From Robiginitomaculum sp. (GTDB lineage Bacteria; Pseudomonadota; Alphaproteobacteria; Caulobacterales; Maricaulaceae), in assembly GCA_002733735.2 (NCBI GenBank), contig NVWT02000004.1, forward strand, positions 136,345 to 141,451: a stretch of DNA of 5,107 nucleotides, written 5' to 3'. A program made the translations under genes and the position numbers. Below the pieces are notes generated by a model, which had not been told where the DNA came from, did no database searches, and saw only the letters and a program-made list of their open reading frames with translations. How positions within the stretch are numbered: position 1 is the first letter of the stretch; the number at the start of each line of letters is the position of its first letter. Below, piece by piece: positions 1 through 5,107 of the stretch.

Positions 1-858
1 ATATTAGGCAAATTACCGCCAAAGCATCAGACATTGTTATTGTCGGCAACCATGCCAAAGCAAATTCGTTCGCTGGCTAGTGATTTCTTGAACAATCCAC
101 TTGAAATATCTGTGGCTCCACAGTCGCGACCAATTGAGCGTATTACCCAATCTGTATATTTTGCTGAGAAACCAGAAAAACGAAATTTGCTGGCCAAACT
201 ATTGGCCGGGCAAGATGTCAAAAGGGCGATTATTTTCACCCGTACCAAGCATGGTGCCAATAAGGTTGTTCAGAACCTTGAGAAAGTTGGCATTAAGGCC
301 GCTGCTATTCATGGCAATAAAAGCCAAAGCCAGCGCGTAAGAACTCTAGACGCATTTAAAAATTCACAATTAAATGTGCTGGTAGCTACTGACATTGCCG
401 CAAGAGGAATTGATATTGACGATATAAGTCACGTCATCAATTTTGAAATACCCAATATCGCAGAAACCTATGTCCACCGCATTGGACGTACTGCACGCGC
501 CGGCAAGGGCGGAATTGCTATTTCCCTTTGCGATGGCTCGGAAAGAAAGTTCCTAAGAGGGATTGAAAAACTAATTGGCAAATCAATTCCACGAGAAAAT
601 GCCCCAAAAGATCTGCTAGAAAGCATCAGCGCTATTATCGATGCACCGATTGTTCGCAATCTTGCACCAGAAAATGAGCCGCCAAAGAAAAAGAAAAAAG
701 ATAAGAAAAAGAAAAAACGGCCAAAGAATAAACACGGAGTTGGCAAAAATTCTCAAGGCTCTGGAAGTGGCAATACCGCTAAACCACAATCCCCGAAAAA
801 ACCACGCCCTGATCGAAAGCACCGACCAAGACGGGGTAAAGCTGGATCACCCGAATAA
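1..858 (+). CDS. RhlE-like DEAD-box ATP-dependent RNA helicase, C-terminal part (5' end outside window)
   Basis: The reading frame is open from base 1, so this is the last 285 residues of a gene that begins upstream. DEAD-box helicases use ATP to unwind short RNA duplexes in ribosome assembly and mRNA decay, in the cytoplasm. Visible motifs, numbered from base 1: motif III SAT (15-17), motif IV AIIFTRTKH (76-84), HGNKSQSQR (104-112), motif V VLVATDIAARGID (126-138) and motif VI HRIGRTARAG (159-168). Motif VI has Ala where many family members have Gly, a form I associate with alphaproteobacterial RhlE. The Q motif, Walker A and DEAD box lie outside the window. After the RecA-like domain comes a basic, disordered tail (about 227-285) with runs of five lysines, then Arg/Pro-rich sequence, typical of RhlE RNA-binding tails. 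It ends with TAA at 856-858. Family call is firm; RhlE rather than another DEAD-box subgroup is likely. Confidence 0.93.
   Translation: MLGKLPPKHQTLLLSATMPKQIRSLASDFLNNPLEISVAPQSRPIERITQSVYFAEKPEKRNLLAKLLAGQDVKRAIIFTRTKHGANKVVQNLEKVGIKAAAIHGNKSQSQRVRTLDAFKNSQLNVLVATDIAARGIDIDDISHVINFEIPNIAETYVHRIGRTARAGKGGIAISLCDGSERKFLRGIEKLIGKSIPRENAPKDLLESISAIIDAPIVRNLAPENEPPKKKKKDKKKKKRPKNKHGVGKNSQGSGSGNTAKPQSPKKPRPDRKHRPRRGKAGSPE
684..717 (+). repeat. A-rich low-complexity tract coding poly-lysine
   Basis: The stretch is almost only A with a few G and T, and codes for two lysine runs separated by Asp (KKKKKDKKKKK) in the helicase tail. It has several homopolymer runs of five or six A, a setting prone to polymerase slippage. 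It forms part of the basic RNA-binding tail. Confidence 0.8.
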
Positions 859-885
859 ATCGTGTGATGACGGTAGATCCTGACC

Positions 886-2223
886 CTACCCTCGGCGATC
901 AGGTCGCTGAGGTCTTTCGGGGCGCGTTGGGCGCTCGATGCGTTCAGGGCGCTGTGGTCGATCAACTCGCTCTGGCCTGACCCGTGTCGGTGGTCGGTCA
1001 GTGGTTGGCTGTCTGGTTTCGCGCTGTGGCGATTGGCGACGCTCAGGTGTTACCGACTCAATCGGCGTTGTCGCTTCTCTTTGCCTTATAGCCTCAGTCT
1101 CGACACTTCGCACGCTTTGCTCCTGATCGGCATTGTTATCATTTGCATCTCTCTCAACTATGGTTTCTTCAGTTACCTGCTCTTCTGCACTATCTGTTTC
1201 ATGCCCACGGTTAGTTGCATCGGGCAAAGCCTCAGTTTGCGTACCGGCAACTGGCTCTGATGGACGTGCTTCTTGCTTGCTTGCTTCATTACTTATGCCT
1301 GCCCTGTCAGGAATATTGTTTGGCCGATCATTAGTAGGTTTATCTATTGCTTTACGAATAATTGGTTTTGGTTCAATTGCTCTGCCTGGCGTTGTGTTCG
1401 TTGGTGTTACCACTGGTTTGACAACTTCATTTACCGGGATTGTCGGCGTTGTTGATTTCGGTCTAGTTAAAGTAGTTATTTTGCGTTTAAGCGTTTCAAC
1501 CTGTAAGCTGTTTGCATTAACTTTAGCTGATATTGTGGTGACTTTATCTAGGGGAATATCAGTGTCTAAGTTCTCTAACTGATAGCCATAGATGAAGTAA
1601 CCAGCGTGGTTCTTCTGCACATAACCGCTTAAAGAAACATTATCTGCTTGACCGGAAAAAGGTAACTTAGCTGGCTCAAGTAAAGACGCAGGGCTGTCTT
1701 CTGCCGGATCAATTCTGCTGGCGACAATTACTCCATCATTGCGGCGAAAACCGCTAACCATGATGTTATCGCCAATGGCTGGGTATACGCTATTCGCGAG
1801 CAAAATTACTTTTTGTCCAAACACAATTGCCTGATTTTCTGTAATGCTTTGAACAATTCCTATGACCTCAAAGCGTACCTTGATACTTGATGCGGTTAAG
1901 GTTCCGTTGTGATCAGCGCTGGCTAGAACCTGCACTATCTGGCCGATTTTCAGATCATCAATACTTGCGGATCGTTGATTGAATTGCACTTTTATATTAG
2001 CCGGATAGAAAATTCTTGCATCATTGACATAGATGCTACCAAATTGGTCGATACGGCCAATAAACCCGGTATTGATACCGGTTCCACCAACTCCGCCATT
2101 ACCAATTCCAGTGCCGCCAATTCCGCCCGGACGCATAACAAGCAAGACTATTATAATTGCCAAGATGAGTCCGCCGACAATTATGTTGGTTTTGTTGGCT
2201 CGAAAAGCAGTATTATTCATCAT
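886..2223 (-). CDS. DUF5666 domain protein, membrane-anchored, with Arg/Pro-rich repeated tail
   Basis: 445 residues, function unknown. An N-terminal hydrophobic helix (about 14-30) after basic residues 8-11 looks like an uncleaved anchor or signal. It is followed by a Gly-rich stretch (33-52), then small beta-rich repeats of the DUF5666 type: GRIDQFGSIYVNDARI (56-71) through SSIKV (112-116), a second unit to about 171, and a weaker third at about 197-250. There is no lipobox Cys. From about 255 the chain looks disordered: Pro/Thr-rich, then acidic (344-369), then Arg/Pro-rich with three nonapeptide repeats (416-442). Most of it should lie outside the inner membrane. The ORF starts with two ATGs. 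A GGGGG (2226-2230) lies 2 bases from the first and 5 from the second, so the true start may be at 2220. The start overlaps the stop of the upstream DUF6502 gene, so translational coupling is likely. Ends with TAG at 886-888. Confidence 0.85.
   Translation of the reverse strand: MMNNTAFRANKTNIIVGGLILAIIIVLLVMRPGGIGGTGIGNGGVGGTGINTGFIGRIDQFGSIYVNDARIFYPANIKVQFNQRSASIDDLKIGQIVQVLASADHNGTLTASSIKVRFEVIGIVQSITENQAIVFGQKVILLANSVYPAIGDNIMVSGFRRNDGVIVASRIDPAEDSPASLLEPAKLPFSGQADNVSLSGYVQKNHAGYFIYGYQLENLDTDIPLDKVTTISAKVNANSLQVETLKRKITTLTRPKSTTPTIPVNEVVKPVVTPTNTTPGRAIEPKPIIRKAIDKPTNDRPNNIPDRAGISNEASKQEARPSEPVAGTQTEALPDATNRGHETDSAEEQVTEETIVERDANDNNADQEQSVRSVETEAIRQREATTPIESVTPERRQSPQRETRQPTTDRPPTRVRPERVDRPQRPERIERPTRPERPQRPDRRG
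898..978 (-). repeat. Three tandem 27-base units coding RPER nonapeptides
   Basis: The C-terminal tail of the DUF5666 protein repeats every nine residues: RPERVDRPQ (416-424), RPERIERPT (425-433), RPERPQRPD (434-442), then RRG and stop. The DNA copies have diverged but keep the 27-base period. This suggests tandem duplication followed by selection for Arg/Pro content. Confidence 0.75.
2068..2127 (-). repeat. Two tandem 30-base units coding a Gly-rich decapeptide
   Basis: Residues 33-42 (GGIGGTGIGN) and 43-52 (GGVGGTGINT) of the DUF5666 protein are a duplicated decapeptide between the membrane helix and the first DUF5666 unit. A Gly-rich GGTG linker before the domain is a feature I recall from other DUF5666 proteins; here it appears twice. 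Confidence 0.7.
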
Positions 2224-3031
2224 CGCCCCCGAAAAAATAAACCCCGAAAGTCATTCGCTGATTGAAATTATCCTTTTTTGCATCTTCGACCTCTAACTGT
2301 TGTGCCTTGGTATTGATCCGTAGCAGACTTTGCGTACCCAGCTCTCGTGATAGATCATGTAACTCATCTACTGATTGCTTGCTCAAACCAGAATAATGTA
2401 CGCTTTGATCGAGAAATGCCGGCGTTTTACCAGAAATATTGTGGGTGCTGGCAGCAATATGATCGTGCAGATTAAGGCCAAAATACCAAGCAAGATTATC
2501 GAAATCCTGATCCGGTATAAATGCTGAAACGTCCAAATAAACCTGATCATCATCAGTAATGGTAACAATGCCGCTACGGGTTAATTCATCAAGAATTGCC
2601 CGTGGGTGCATATCCTTGGATATAGCTCTTGCCAATTGCTCAAAGCTGTTTTCTCCGCTGCGTGGTATTGGTTTTGGTGCGCCGTTTTGGTTTTGGTATG
2701 TTGCATCAGCCAACCAAAGGGCAATTATTTGCGCGCTGATCGAATGATCAGTCAAATCCATGTTATCCGGTTCATCTTGGGTTTTGAATTTGCGAATATC
2801 TTTTCTATGAACTCTGGTTAGCAGGCTTATCCGGCTGTCAGACGGGCGTTTGTCGGGATCAAGGCGAAAGTCTTCGGCGGCAATATCGACATAAGTTAGT
2901 TTCAATATTTCGGTGAGCAGTGAGTAAGTAATGCCAAACCGGATAAACCCACGAACCAAAGGTCGTAAAATACGACGAACAGCCGCAATTAACGCTTTTG
3001 GAGGTTGTCCGGGATCGGTTTGGACGTTCAT
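2213..3031 (-). CDS. DUF6502 family protein
   Basis: 272 residues with no signal peptide or membrane segment, so probably cytoplasmic. The N-terminal part (about 17-80) has the family look: RRILRPLVRGFIRFGITYSL, then LKLTYVDIAAEDF, then SDSRISLLTRVHRKDIRKF, a predicted helical, helix-turn-helix-like region. The later segments SFEQLARAISKDMHPRAILDELTRSGIV (129-156) and NLHDHIAAS (187-195) with INTKAQ (239-244) also fit DUF6502. The biochemical role is unknown; a DNA-binding or regulatory role is only inference from the helix-turn-helix appearance. The start is fixed by an in-frame TGA nine bases upstream. The Shine-Dalgarno is weak (AAAGTGA). Its TAA stop (2213-2215) lies inside the start of the DUF5666 gene, so the two form one transcription unit. 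I recall these two families being neighbours in other proteobacteria, which supports a shared process. Confidence 0.85.
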   Translation of the reverse strand: MNVQTDPGQPPKALIAAVRRILRPLVRGFIRFGITYSLLTEILKLTYVDIAAEDFRLDPDKRPSDSRISLLTRVHRKDIRKFKTQDEPDNMDLTDHSISAQIIALWLADATYQNQNGAPKPIPRSGENSFEQLARAISKDMHPRAILDELTRSGIVTITDDDQVYLDVSAFIPDQDFDNLAWYFGLNLHDHIAASTHNISGKTPAFLDQSVHYSGLSKQSVDELHDLSRELGTQSLLRINTKAQQLEVEDAKKDNFNQRMTFGVYFFGGDDE

Positions 3032-3123
3032 GCTTGATCACTTTATGTAAATTTCAAAAATACACCTGCTTTGTACACCCGCATTTCGTGGGAAACAATC
3101 CCTTTTGGGGTTTACAAATAATT

Positions 3124-3165
3124 GACCGCCTTCATTGCGGGGGTTGCAACAAAGGCGGTCTTTTT
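3124..3165 (+). terminator. Rho-independent terminator-like hairpin, strongest on + strand
   Basis: GACCGCCTT (3124-3132) pairs perfectly with AAGGCGGTC (3152-3160), and TTGC/GCAA inside (3135-3138/3146-3149) can extend it. TTTTT follows on the + strand. On the - strand the same stem is preceded by an A-run and followed by CAATTATTTG, a weaker U-tract. The only transcripts known to arrive here run on the - strand from the beta-barrel gene, so it probably ends that unit as a bidirectional terminator. No + strand gene lies upstream for over 2 kb. Confidence 0.7.
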
Positions 3166-3180
3166 ACAGCCAGTAAAAAG
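3160..3180. repeat. Perfect 8-bp inverted repeat overlapping the terminator T-run
   Basis: CTTTTTAC (3160-3167) and GTAAAAAG (3173-3180) are exact reverse complements around the five-base loop AGCCA. The left arm takes in the last stem base and the whole T-run of the preceding hairpin, so in RNA the two structures compete for those bases. Confidence 0.7.
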
Positions 3181-3252
3181 GCTTCAAGCAATTGTCGGTA
3201 AGAGCAAAACCCTCATTGCTTTAGCTGTTGGCTGTTTCGGGGTATCATTTAG

Positions 3253-4041
3253 TTAATGACGAAAACTCAAACTTATACCGCCACCGGCATCGGGGCTTCC
3301 GCTGGAAAACCCTAATATCGCATAAGTCTGAAGTCTAACTTGCTTGCTAAGCTTATAACTAACAAACCCGGTCATTTCCGAAGGATCAGCACCACCAAAA
3401 CCAGCAGCTTCACGATAGTCATAAATCATGCCTATACTTGTGTTATCTGATAAATTAACACTTACCCCTGCGGAACCAAGAAAACCATTTTGCAAAGGCA
3501 AAACAACGGAACTACCGATAAACCTGTAACCTATTGTACCAAACCAGTTAACTGAACCTGCAATTTTGGTAAAATCAATTTGCGTAGTGTAATCAGTTTG
3601 TCCGGTTCCAAGGTTATTTTGCGATGATGCTGTCGGAAGCTTTACTTTGCCGGTAAAATCAACAAATAAAGTGTTGTCTTGGAGTATTTTTGTATAGGCC
3701 AGCGAAGCTGTTATATCGCCTAAGCCCGATTGCGTAGTGATTGCATTTGCCAATCTGTTACGGCGGATCGGCCCAATATCTCCGCCACCAACCACCGTGC
3801 CAGGGCCAGTTATGCGAATATAAGGAACGGTCGCTTTGGCGGTAAAGTTCCCGAACATAGCGGTTCCACTAAATGGAACATATAAAATTTCGGTGGTCTG
3901 CGTATCTGAATAATTGCCACTGGTAAAATCAATGCCAGTGCTCCAGCGATATTCATTGTCAACGGCCACAATTTCGGCGATTGCGCCAGTGCTGGCAAAT
4001 AATACTACGCTAATTACTGTTACTGCTAATTGCTTGTTCAT
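3253..4041 (-). CDS. Outer-membrane beta-barrel protein, MetA-pathway phenol-degradation-like transporter family
   Basis: 262 residues. A clear signal peptide (MNKQ, hydrophobic 5-19, cleavage expected after AIA at 20-22) sends it across the inner membrane. The mature part is made of alternating beta strands with many Gly and aromatic residues (YRWSTGIDFT, GNFTAKATVPYIRIT, FVDFTGKVKLPTAS, WFGTIGYRFIG, SIGMIYDYREAAGFG). The GLGDITASLAY segment (106-116) is the signature I associate with the MetA-pathway phenol-degradation-like family (PF13557). It ends ISLSFRH, a barrel-like last strand with the aromatic Phe third from the end. The substrate is unknown; the family name does not prove phenol transport. 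A strong AAGGGGG Shine-Dalgarno fixes the start. It lies 80 bases after the Arg-rich gene on the same strand and probably shares its transcript. Ends with TAA at 3253-3255. Confidence 0.82.
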   Translation of the reverse strand: MNKQLAVTVISVVLFASTGAIAEIVAVDNEYRWSTGIDFTSGNYSDTQTTEILYVPFSGTAMFGNFTAKATVPYIRITGPGTVVGGGDIGPIRRNRLANAITTQSGLGDITASLAYTKILQDNTLFVDFTGKVKLPTASSQNNLGTGQTDYTTQIDFTKIAGSVNWFGTIGYRFIGSSVVLPLQNGFLGSAGVSVNLSDNTSIGMIYDYREAAGFGGADPSEMTGFVSYKLSKQVRLQTYAILGFSSGSPDAGGGISLSFRH

Positions 4042-4047
4042 AATAAG

Positions 4048-4054
4048 CCCCCTT
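4048..4054 (-). promoter_or_regulatory. Ribosome binding site of the beta-barrel gene
   Basis: AAGGGGG on the - strand, six bases before the ATG at 4041, supports that start codon. Confidence 0.75.
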
Positions 4055-4085
4055 AAATTTTAACGATAATCTTACTTGGTTTAAG

Positions 4086-4117
4086 TTATCCGCCCGGATT
4101 GTCTGCCGGACGGATAA
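4086..4117 (-). other. Intercistronic hairpin after the Arg-rich gene
   Basis: Arms 4086-4097 and 4106-4117 form a 12-bp stem around an 8-base loop, starting 4 bases after the TGA of the Arg-rich gene. In + strand RNA one pair is a C/A mismatch (4093/4110). In - strand RNA the same pair is a G-U wobble, so the stem is continuous only in the transcript running through these genes. No U-run follows on the - strand (CTTAAACC), so it is not a classical intrinsic terminator. It may be an attenuator or an RNA-stability element that sets the ratio of the two proteins. Confidence 0.6.
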
Positions 4118-4121
4118 AATG

Positions 4122-4589
4122 TCAACCGCCGCCTCTTGCTGGGCGTTGAACACGATGTGGCCGGCCTGTACGAACCGGACGCACCCTGTTCGGCGCGCGC
4201 TCCACTCTGTGCTCACGACTGCGGTCTACTCTTTGACGATCGGTTCTTTGACGATCAGCTCGATCGCGACGGTTATCGGCTCTATCACGCCTTTGATCGT
4301 TTCTCACCCCGTCTCGCATTGACGATTGCTGCTCGGCAGCTCTTGCACGAAATGAGCTGATTACCCTGTCATTTGGCGGGTAATGAGCAGCGACACTAGC
4401 ATTGATCCAGCGTTGGATTTCGCGGCGATTATAGCCAGAATCCACCAGATGATCGACAATTCTTTGATAATTGTCACGGGTAACTTTTAGCTCCGTTGGT
4501 GGCGGAATTTCAGATGCCAATGCACTAGCTGTAACGCCGATAAGGCTAATGGCTACTACAGCTAATAGGCTGGTTAGTTGTTTTCTCAT
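4122..4589 (-). CDS. Small secreted arginine-rich protein of unknown function
   Basis: 155 residues. I do not recognise the family. A strong signal peptide (MRKQ, hydrophobic 7-19, cleavage expected after ALA at 23-25) predicts export. Next comes a short, probably helical, folded part (about 36-85: TRDNYQRIVDHLVDSGYNRR, EIQRWINASVAAHYPP). Residues 92-155 are basic and disordered, with 23 Arg in 64 residues, local repeats (RRDRADN/RRDRADR, QRTDR/QRVDR) and a GGG end. There is no Cys. The frame stays open to 4679, but the start at 4589 is chosen because of the exact AGGAGGAG Shine-Dalgarno just before it and the signal peptide directly after it. The earlier ATG lies upstream of the predicted promoter. 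It has the best promoter and ribosome site in the window, so expression could be high when derepressed. It may bind anionic polymers such as LPS, nucleic acid or peptidoglycan; this is inference from charge alone. Confidence 0.8.
   Translation of the reverse strand: MRKQLTSLLAVVAISLIGVTASALASEIPPPTELKVTRDNYQRIVDHLVDSGYNRREIQRWINASVAAHYPPNDRVISSFRARAAEQQSSMRDGVRNDQRRDRADNRRDRADRQRTDRQRVDRSREHRVERAPNRVRPVRTGRPHRVQRPARGGG
4230..4292 (-). repeat. Short tandem repeats in the Arg-rich tail
   Basis: A 12-base word (TCTTTGACGATC on +) occurs at 4230-4241 and again at 4245-4256 with a 15-base period, coding the QRTDR/QRVDR repeat. Just upstream in the gene (4251-4292) two 21-base units code RRDRADN and RRDRADR. 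The near-identity of the 12-base word points to recent duplication. Confidence 0.7.
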
Positions 4590-4592
4590 AAT

Positions 4593-4600
4593 CTCCTCCT
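4593..4600 (-). promoter_or_regulatory. Strong ribosome binding site of the Arg-rich gene
   Basis: AGGAGGAG on the - strand with a short spacer to the ATG at 4589. It decides between this start and the longer frame open to 4679. Confidence 0.88.
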
Positions 4601-4631
4601 GTTGAGAATGCGGTGGTGGGTAGTGTTGTGA

Positions 4632-4660
4632 TATATAAATGGGAAATTTTCCCATGTCAA
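4632..4660 (-). promoter_or_regulatory. Near-consensus sigma70 promoter for the Arg-rich gene
   Basis: On the - strand, TTGACA (4655-4660) is a perfect -35 box. A spacer of exactly 17 bases (4638-4654) leads to TATATA (4632-4637), a good -10 box. The start of transcription would fall at about 4625, leaving a leader of about 35 bases with the Shine-Dalgarno at 4593-4600. Order and spacing all fit the gene starting at 4589. Confidence 0.8.
4639..4655. promoter_or_regulatory. 17-base palindrome in the promoter spacer, probable operator
   Basis: ATGGGAAA and TTTCCCAT are exact reverse complements around a single T. The palindrome fills the space between the -35 and -10 boxes of the - strand promoter and touches the last base of the -35, so a bound dimer would block RNA polymerase. 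It does not match the LexA, Fur/Irr, CIRCE or CopY-type sites I know. It also lies 65 bases before the ferredoxin start, so it could affect that gene too. The regulator is not in this window as far as I can tell. Confidence 0.65.
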
Positions 4661-4719
4661 TTAGATTCTCAATAAACACTCTCTTGCGGCACAGCAGCTA
4701 TCGCGCTAACAGGTTTGTT

Positions 4720-5058
4720 ATGAGTGAGAAAAAAGAAATAATCTTACATGTGACCACCCAAGACGGTGCAAAGCATGAATTGATCGCCTTGGACGGTTGG
4801 CGGGCAATGGAAGTGATCCGTGATTATGGCTTGCCGATAAAGGCCGAGTGCGGCGGTGCCTGTTCGTGCGCGACTTGTCATGTCTATGTGGCTGATGATT
4901 GGGTGGATAAGTTATTTGCACCAACCACCGAAGAAGAAGACATGCTGGACGAGGCTTTTGAGGTGCAAGAAAATTCGCGGCTGTCGTGCCAGATTTTGAT
5001 GTCCGAAGAGCTAAGCGGCTTAGAGTTAAAACTAGCACCGGGATCAGAGCCGGACTGA
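4720..5058 (+). CDS. [2Fe-2S] ferredoxin, adrenodoxin/putidaredoxin type
   Basis: 112 residues, a normal length for this family of soluble one-electron carriers. They pass electrons from a ferredoxin reductase to cytochrome P450s, other oxygenases or Fe-S biogenesis enzymes. The cluster ligands are visible as C44-x5-C50-x2-C53-x36-C90 in ECGGACSCATCHVYV and LSCQI, the adrenodoxin spacing. C48 is an extra, non-ligand Cys inside the loop. The acidic stretch TTEEEDMLDEAFE (69-81) matches the partner-binding helix of the family. The frame is open from 4639, but the start at 4720 is chosen because MSEKKEIILHVT begins where family members begin, with a weak AGG site (4711-4713). No good + strand promoter is seen in the 130-base divergent gap. 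Which partner it serves cannot be told; neither a reductase nor a P450 is in view. Ends with TGA at 5056-5058. Confidence 0.93.
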   Translation: MSEKKEIILHVTTQDGAKHELIALDGWRAMEVIRDYGLPIKAECGGACSCATCHVYVADDWVDKLFAPTTEEEDMLDEAFEVQENSRLSCQILMSEELSGLELKLAPGSEPD

Positions 5059-5107
5059 GCATAGCTGGCAAAAGCTTTAGTCCCATGCTCCGACACCGGA
5101 TCAAGAT

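Larger units (their letters stand above)
3032..3252. other. Gene-free region with hairpins between the barrel gene and the DUF6502 gene
   Basis: This 221-base gap must contain the end of the - strand transcript from the beta-barrel gene and the promoter of the DUF6502/DUF5666 unit. I see no convincing -35/-10 pair for the latter. It holds the GACCGCCTT/AAGGCGGTC hairpin (3124-3160), the CTTTTTAC/GTAAAAAG hairpin (3160-3180) and a pair of direct TACACC repeats (3061-3066 and 3074-3079). Short frames here have no coding signs. Confidence 0.6.

Noticed and set aside
1133..1582. Long + strand open frame opposite the DUF5666 gene.
   Set aside because: It has no ribosome site and is the mirror of the Pro/Thr/Glu-rich tail; its Leu/Ser/Val-rich translation is what antisense of such sequence gives.
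2066..2081. Inverted repeat CCGGTAT-TG-ATACCGG as a possible operator.
   Set aside because: It lies well inside the DUF5666 gene and is explained by the repeated NTGINTG coding sequence.
4120..4125. A second TTGACA on the - strand overlapping the stop of the Arg-rich gene, a possible -35 for the barrel gene.
   Set aside because: At 16-18 bases downstream I see only ACAATC-like sequence with no usable -10, and the hairpin covers the spacer.
4590..4679. Longer form of the Arg-rich protein starting at 4679.
   Set aside because: It would start upstream of the predicted promoter and bury the signal peptide behind 30 residues; the AGGAGGAG site points to 4589.
4639..4719. N-terminal extension of the ferredoxin frame from ATG at 4639 or 4654.
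   Set aside because: It would start inside the operator palindrome, has no Shine-Dalgarno sequence and adds 22-27 residues that family members lack.
4861..4885. Extra Cys48 in the ferredoxin cluster loop as an unusual ligand.
   Set aside because: The four standard ligands are present with normal spacing, and a CGGACSCATCH-type loop is familiar in alphaproteobacterial ferredoxins.
4718..5104. Long - strand open frame opposite the ferredoxin gene.
   Set aside because: The + strand frame has all ferredoxin cluster motifs, and the antisense frame shows no recognisable domain.
5059..5107. Possible terminator or start of a next gene after the ferredoxin.
   Set aside because: Only 4-bp stems (AGCT/AGCT) and no T-run; an ATG near 5085 has too little sequence after it to judge.

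Overview
The window looks like chromosomal DNA from a moderate-GC alphaproteobacterium. The clues are the RhlE-type helicase tail with the HRIGRTARAG variant of motif VI and a [2Fe-2S] ferredoxin with the CGGACSCATCH cluster loop. These are family-level impressions, not a database placement. There are no RNA genes, insertion sequences or CRISPR arrays. Six protein genes fill almost the whole window.

Layout: (1) Positions 1-858, + strand: C-terminal part of a RhlE-like DEAD-box RNA helicase that enters from the left. (2) Positions 3031 down to 886, - strand: a two-gene unit, a DUF6502 protein followed by a membrane-anchored DUF5666 protein whose start overlaps the DUF6502 stop. It converges on the helicase with a 27-base gap. 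(3) Positions 3032-3252: a gene-free stretch with a strong hairpin and T-run (best in the + direction) and a second hairpin that competes with the T-run. (4) Positions 4589 down to 3253, - strand: a small secreted arginine-rich protein followed by a predicted outer-membrane beta-barrel protein, separated by 80 bases that contain a long hairpin. (5) Positions 4720-5058, + strand: an adrenodoxin/putidaredoxin-type ferredoxin, divergent from the arginine-rich gene. (6) The last 49 bases hold nothing I can name.

The clearest regulatory feature is in the divergent gap. On the - strand a near-consensus sigma70 promoter (TTGACA, 17-base spacer, TATATA) drives the arginine-rich gene, and an almost perfect 17-base palindrome fills its spacer, the classic place for a repressor operator. 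Together with the strong Shine-Dalgarno sequence this suggests a high-output gene held under a switch, probably carrying the beta-barrel gene in the same transcript.

Most genes here are envelope-related: one beta-barrel, one secreted Arg-rich protein and one anchored DUF5666 protein with an Arg/Pro-rich repeated tail. The DUF6502/DUF5666 pair and the Arg-rich gene have no function that I know of; they and the operator are the parts most worth follow-up.
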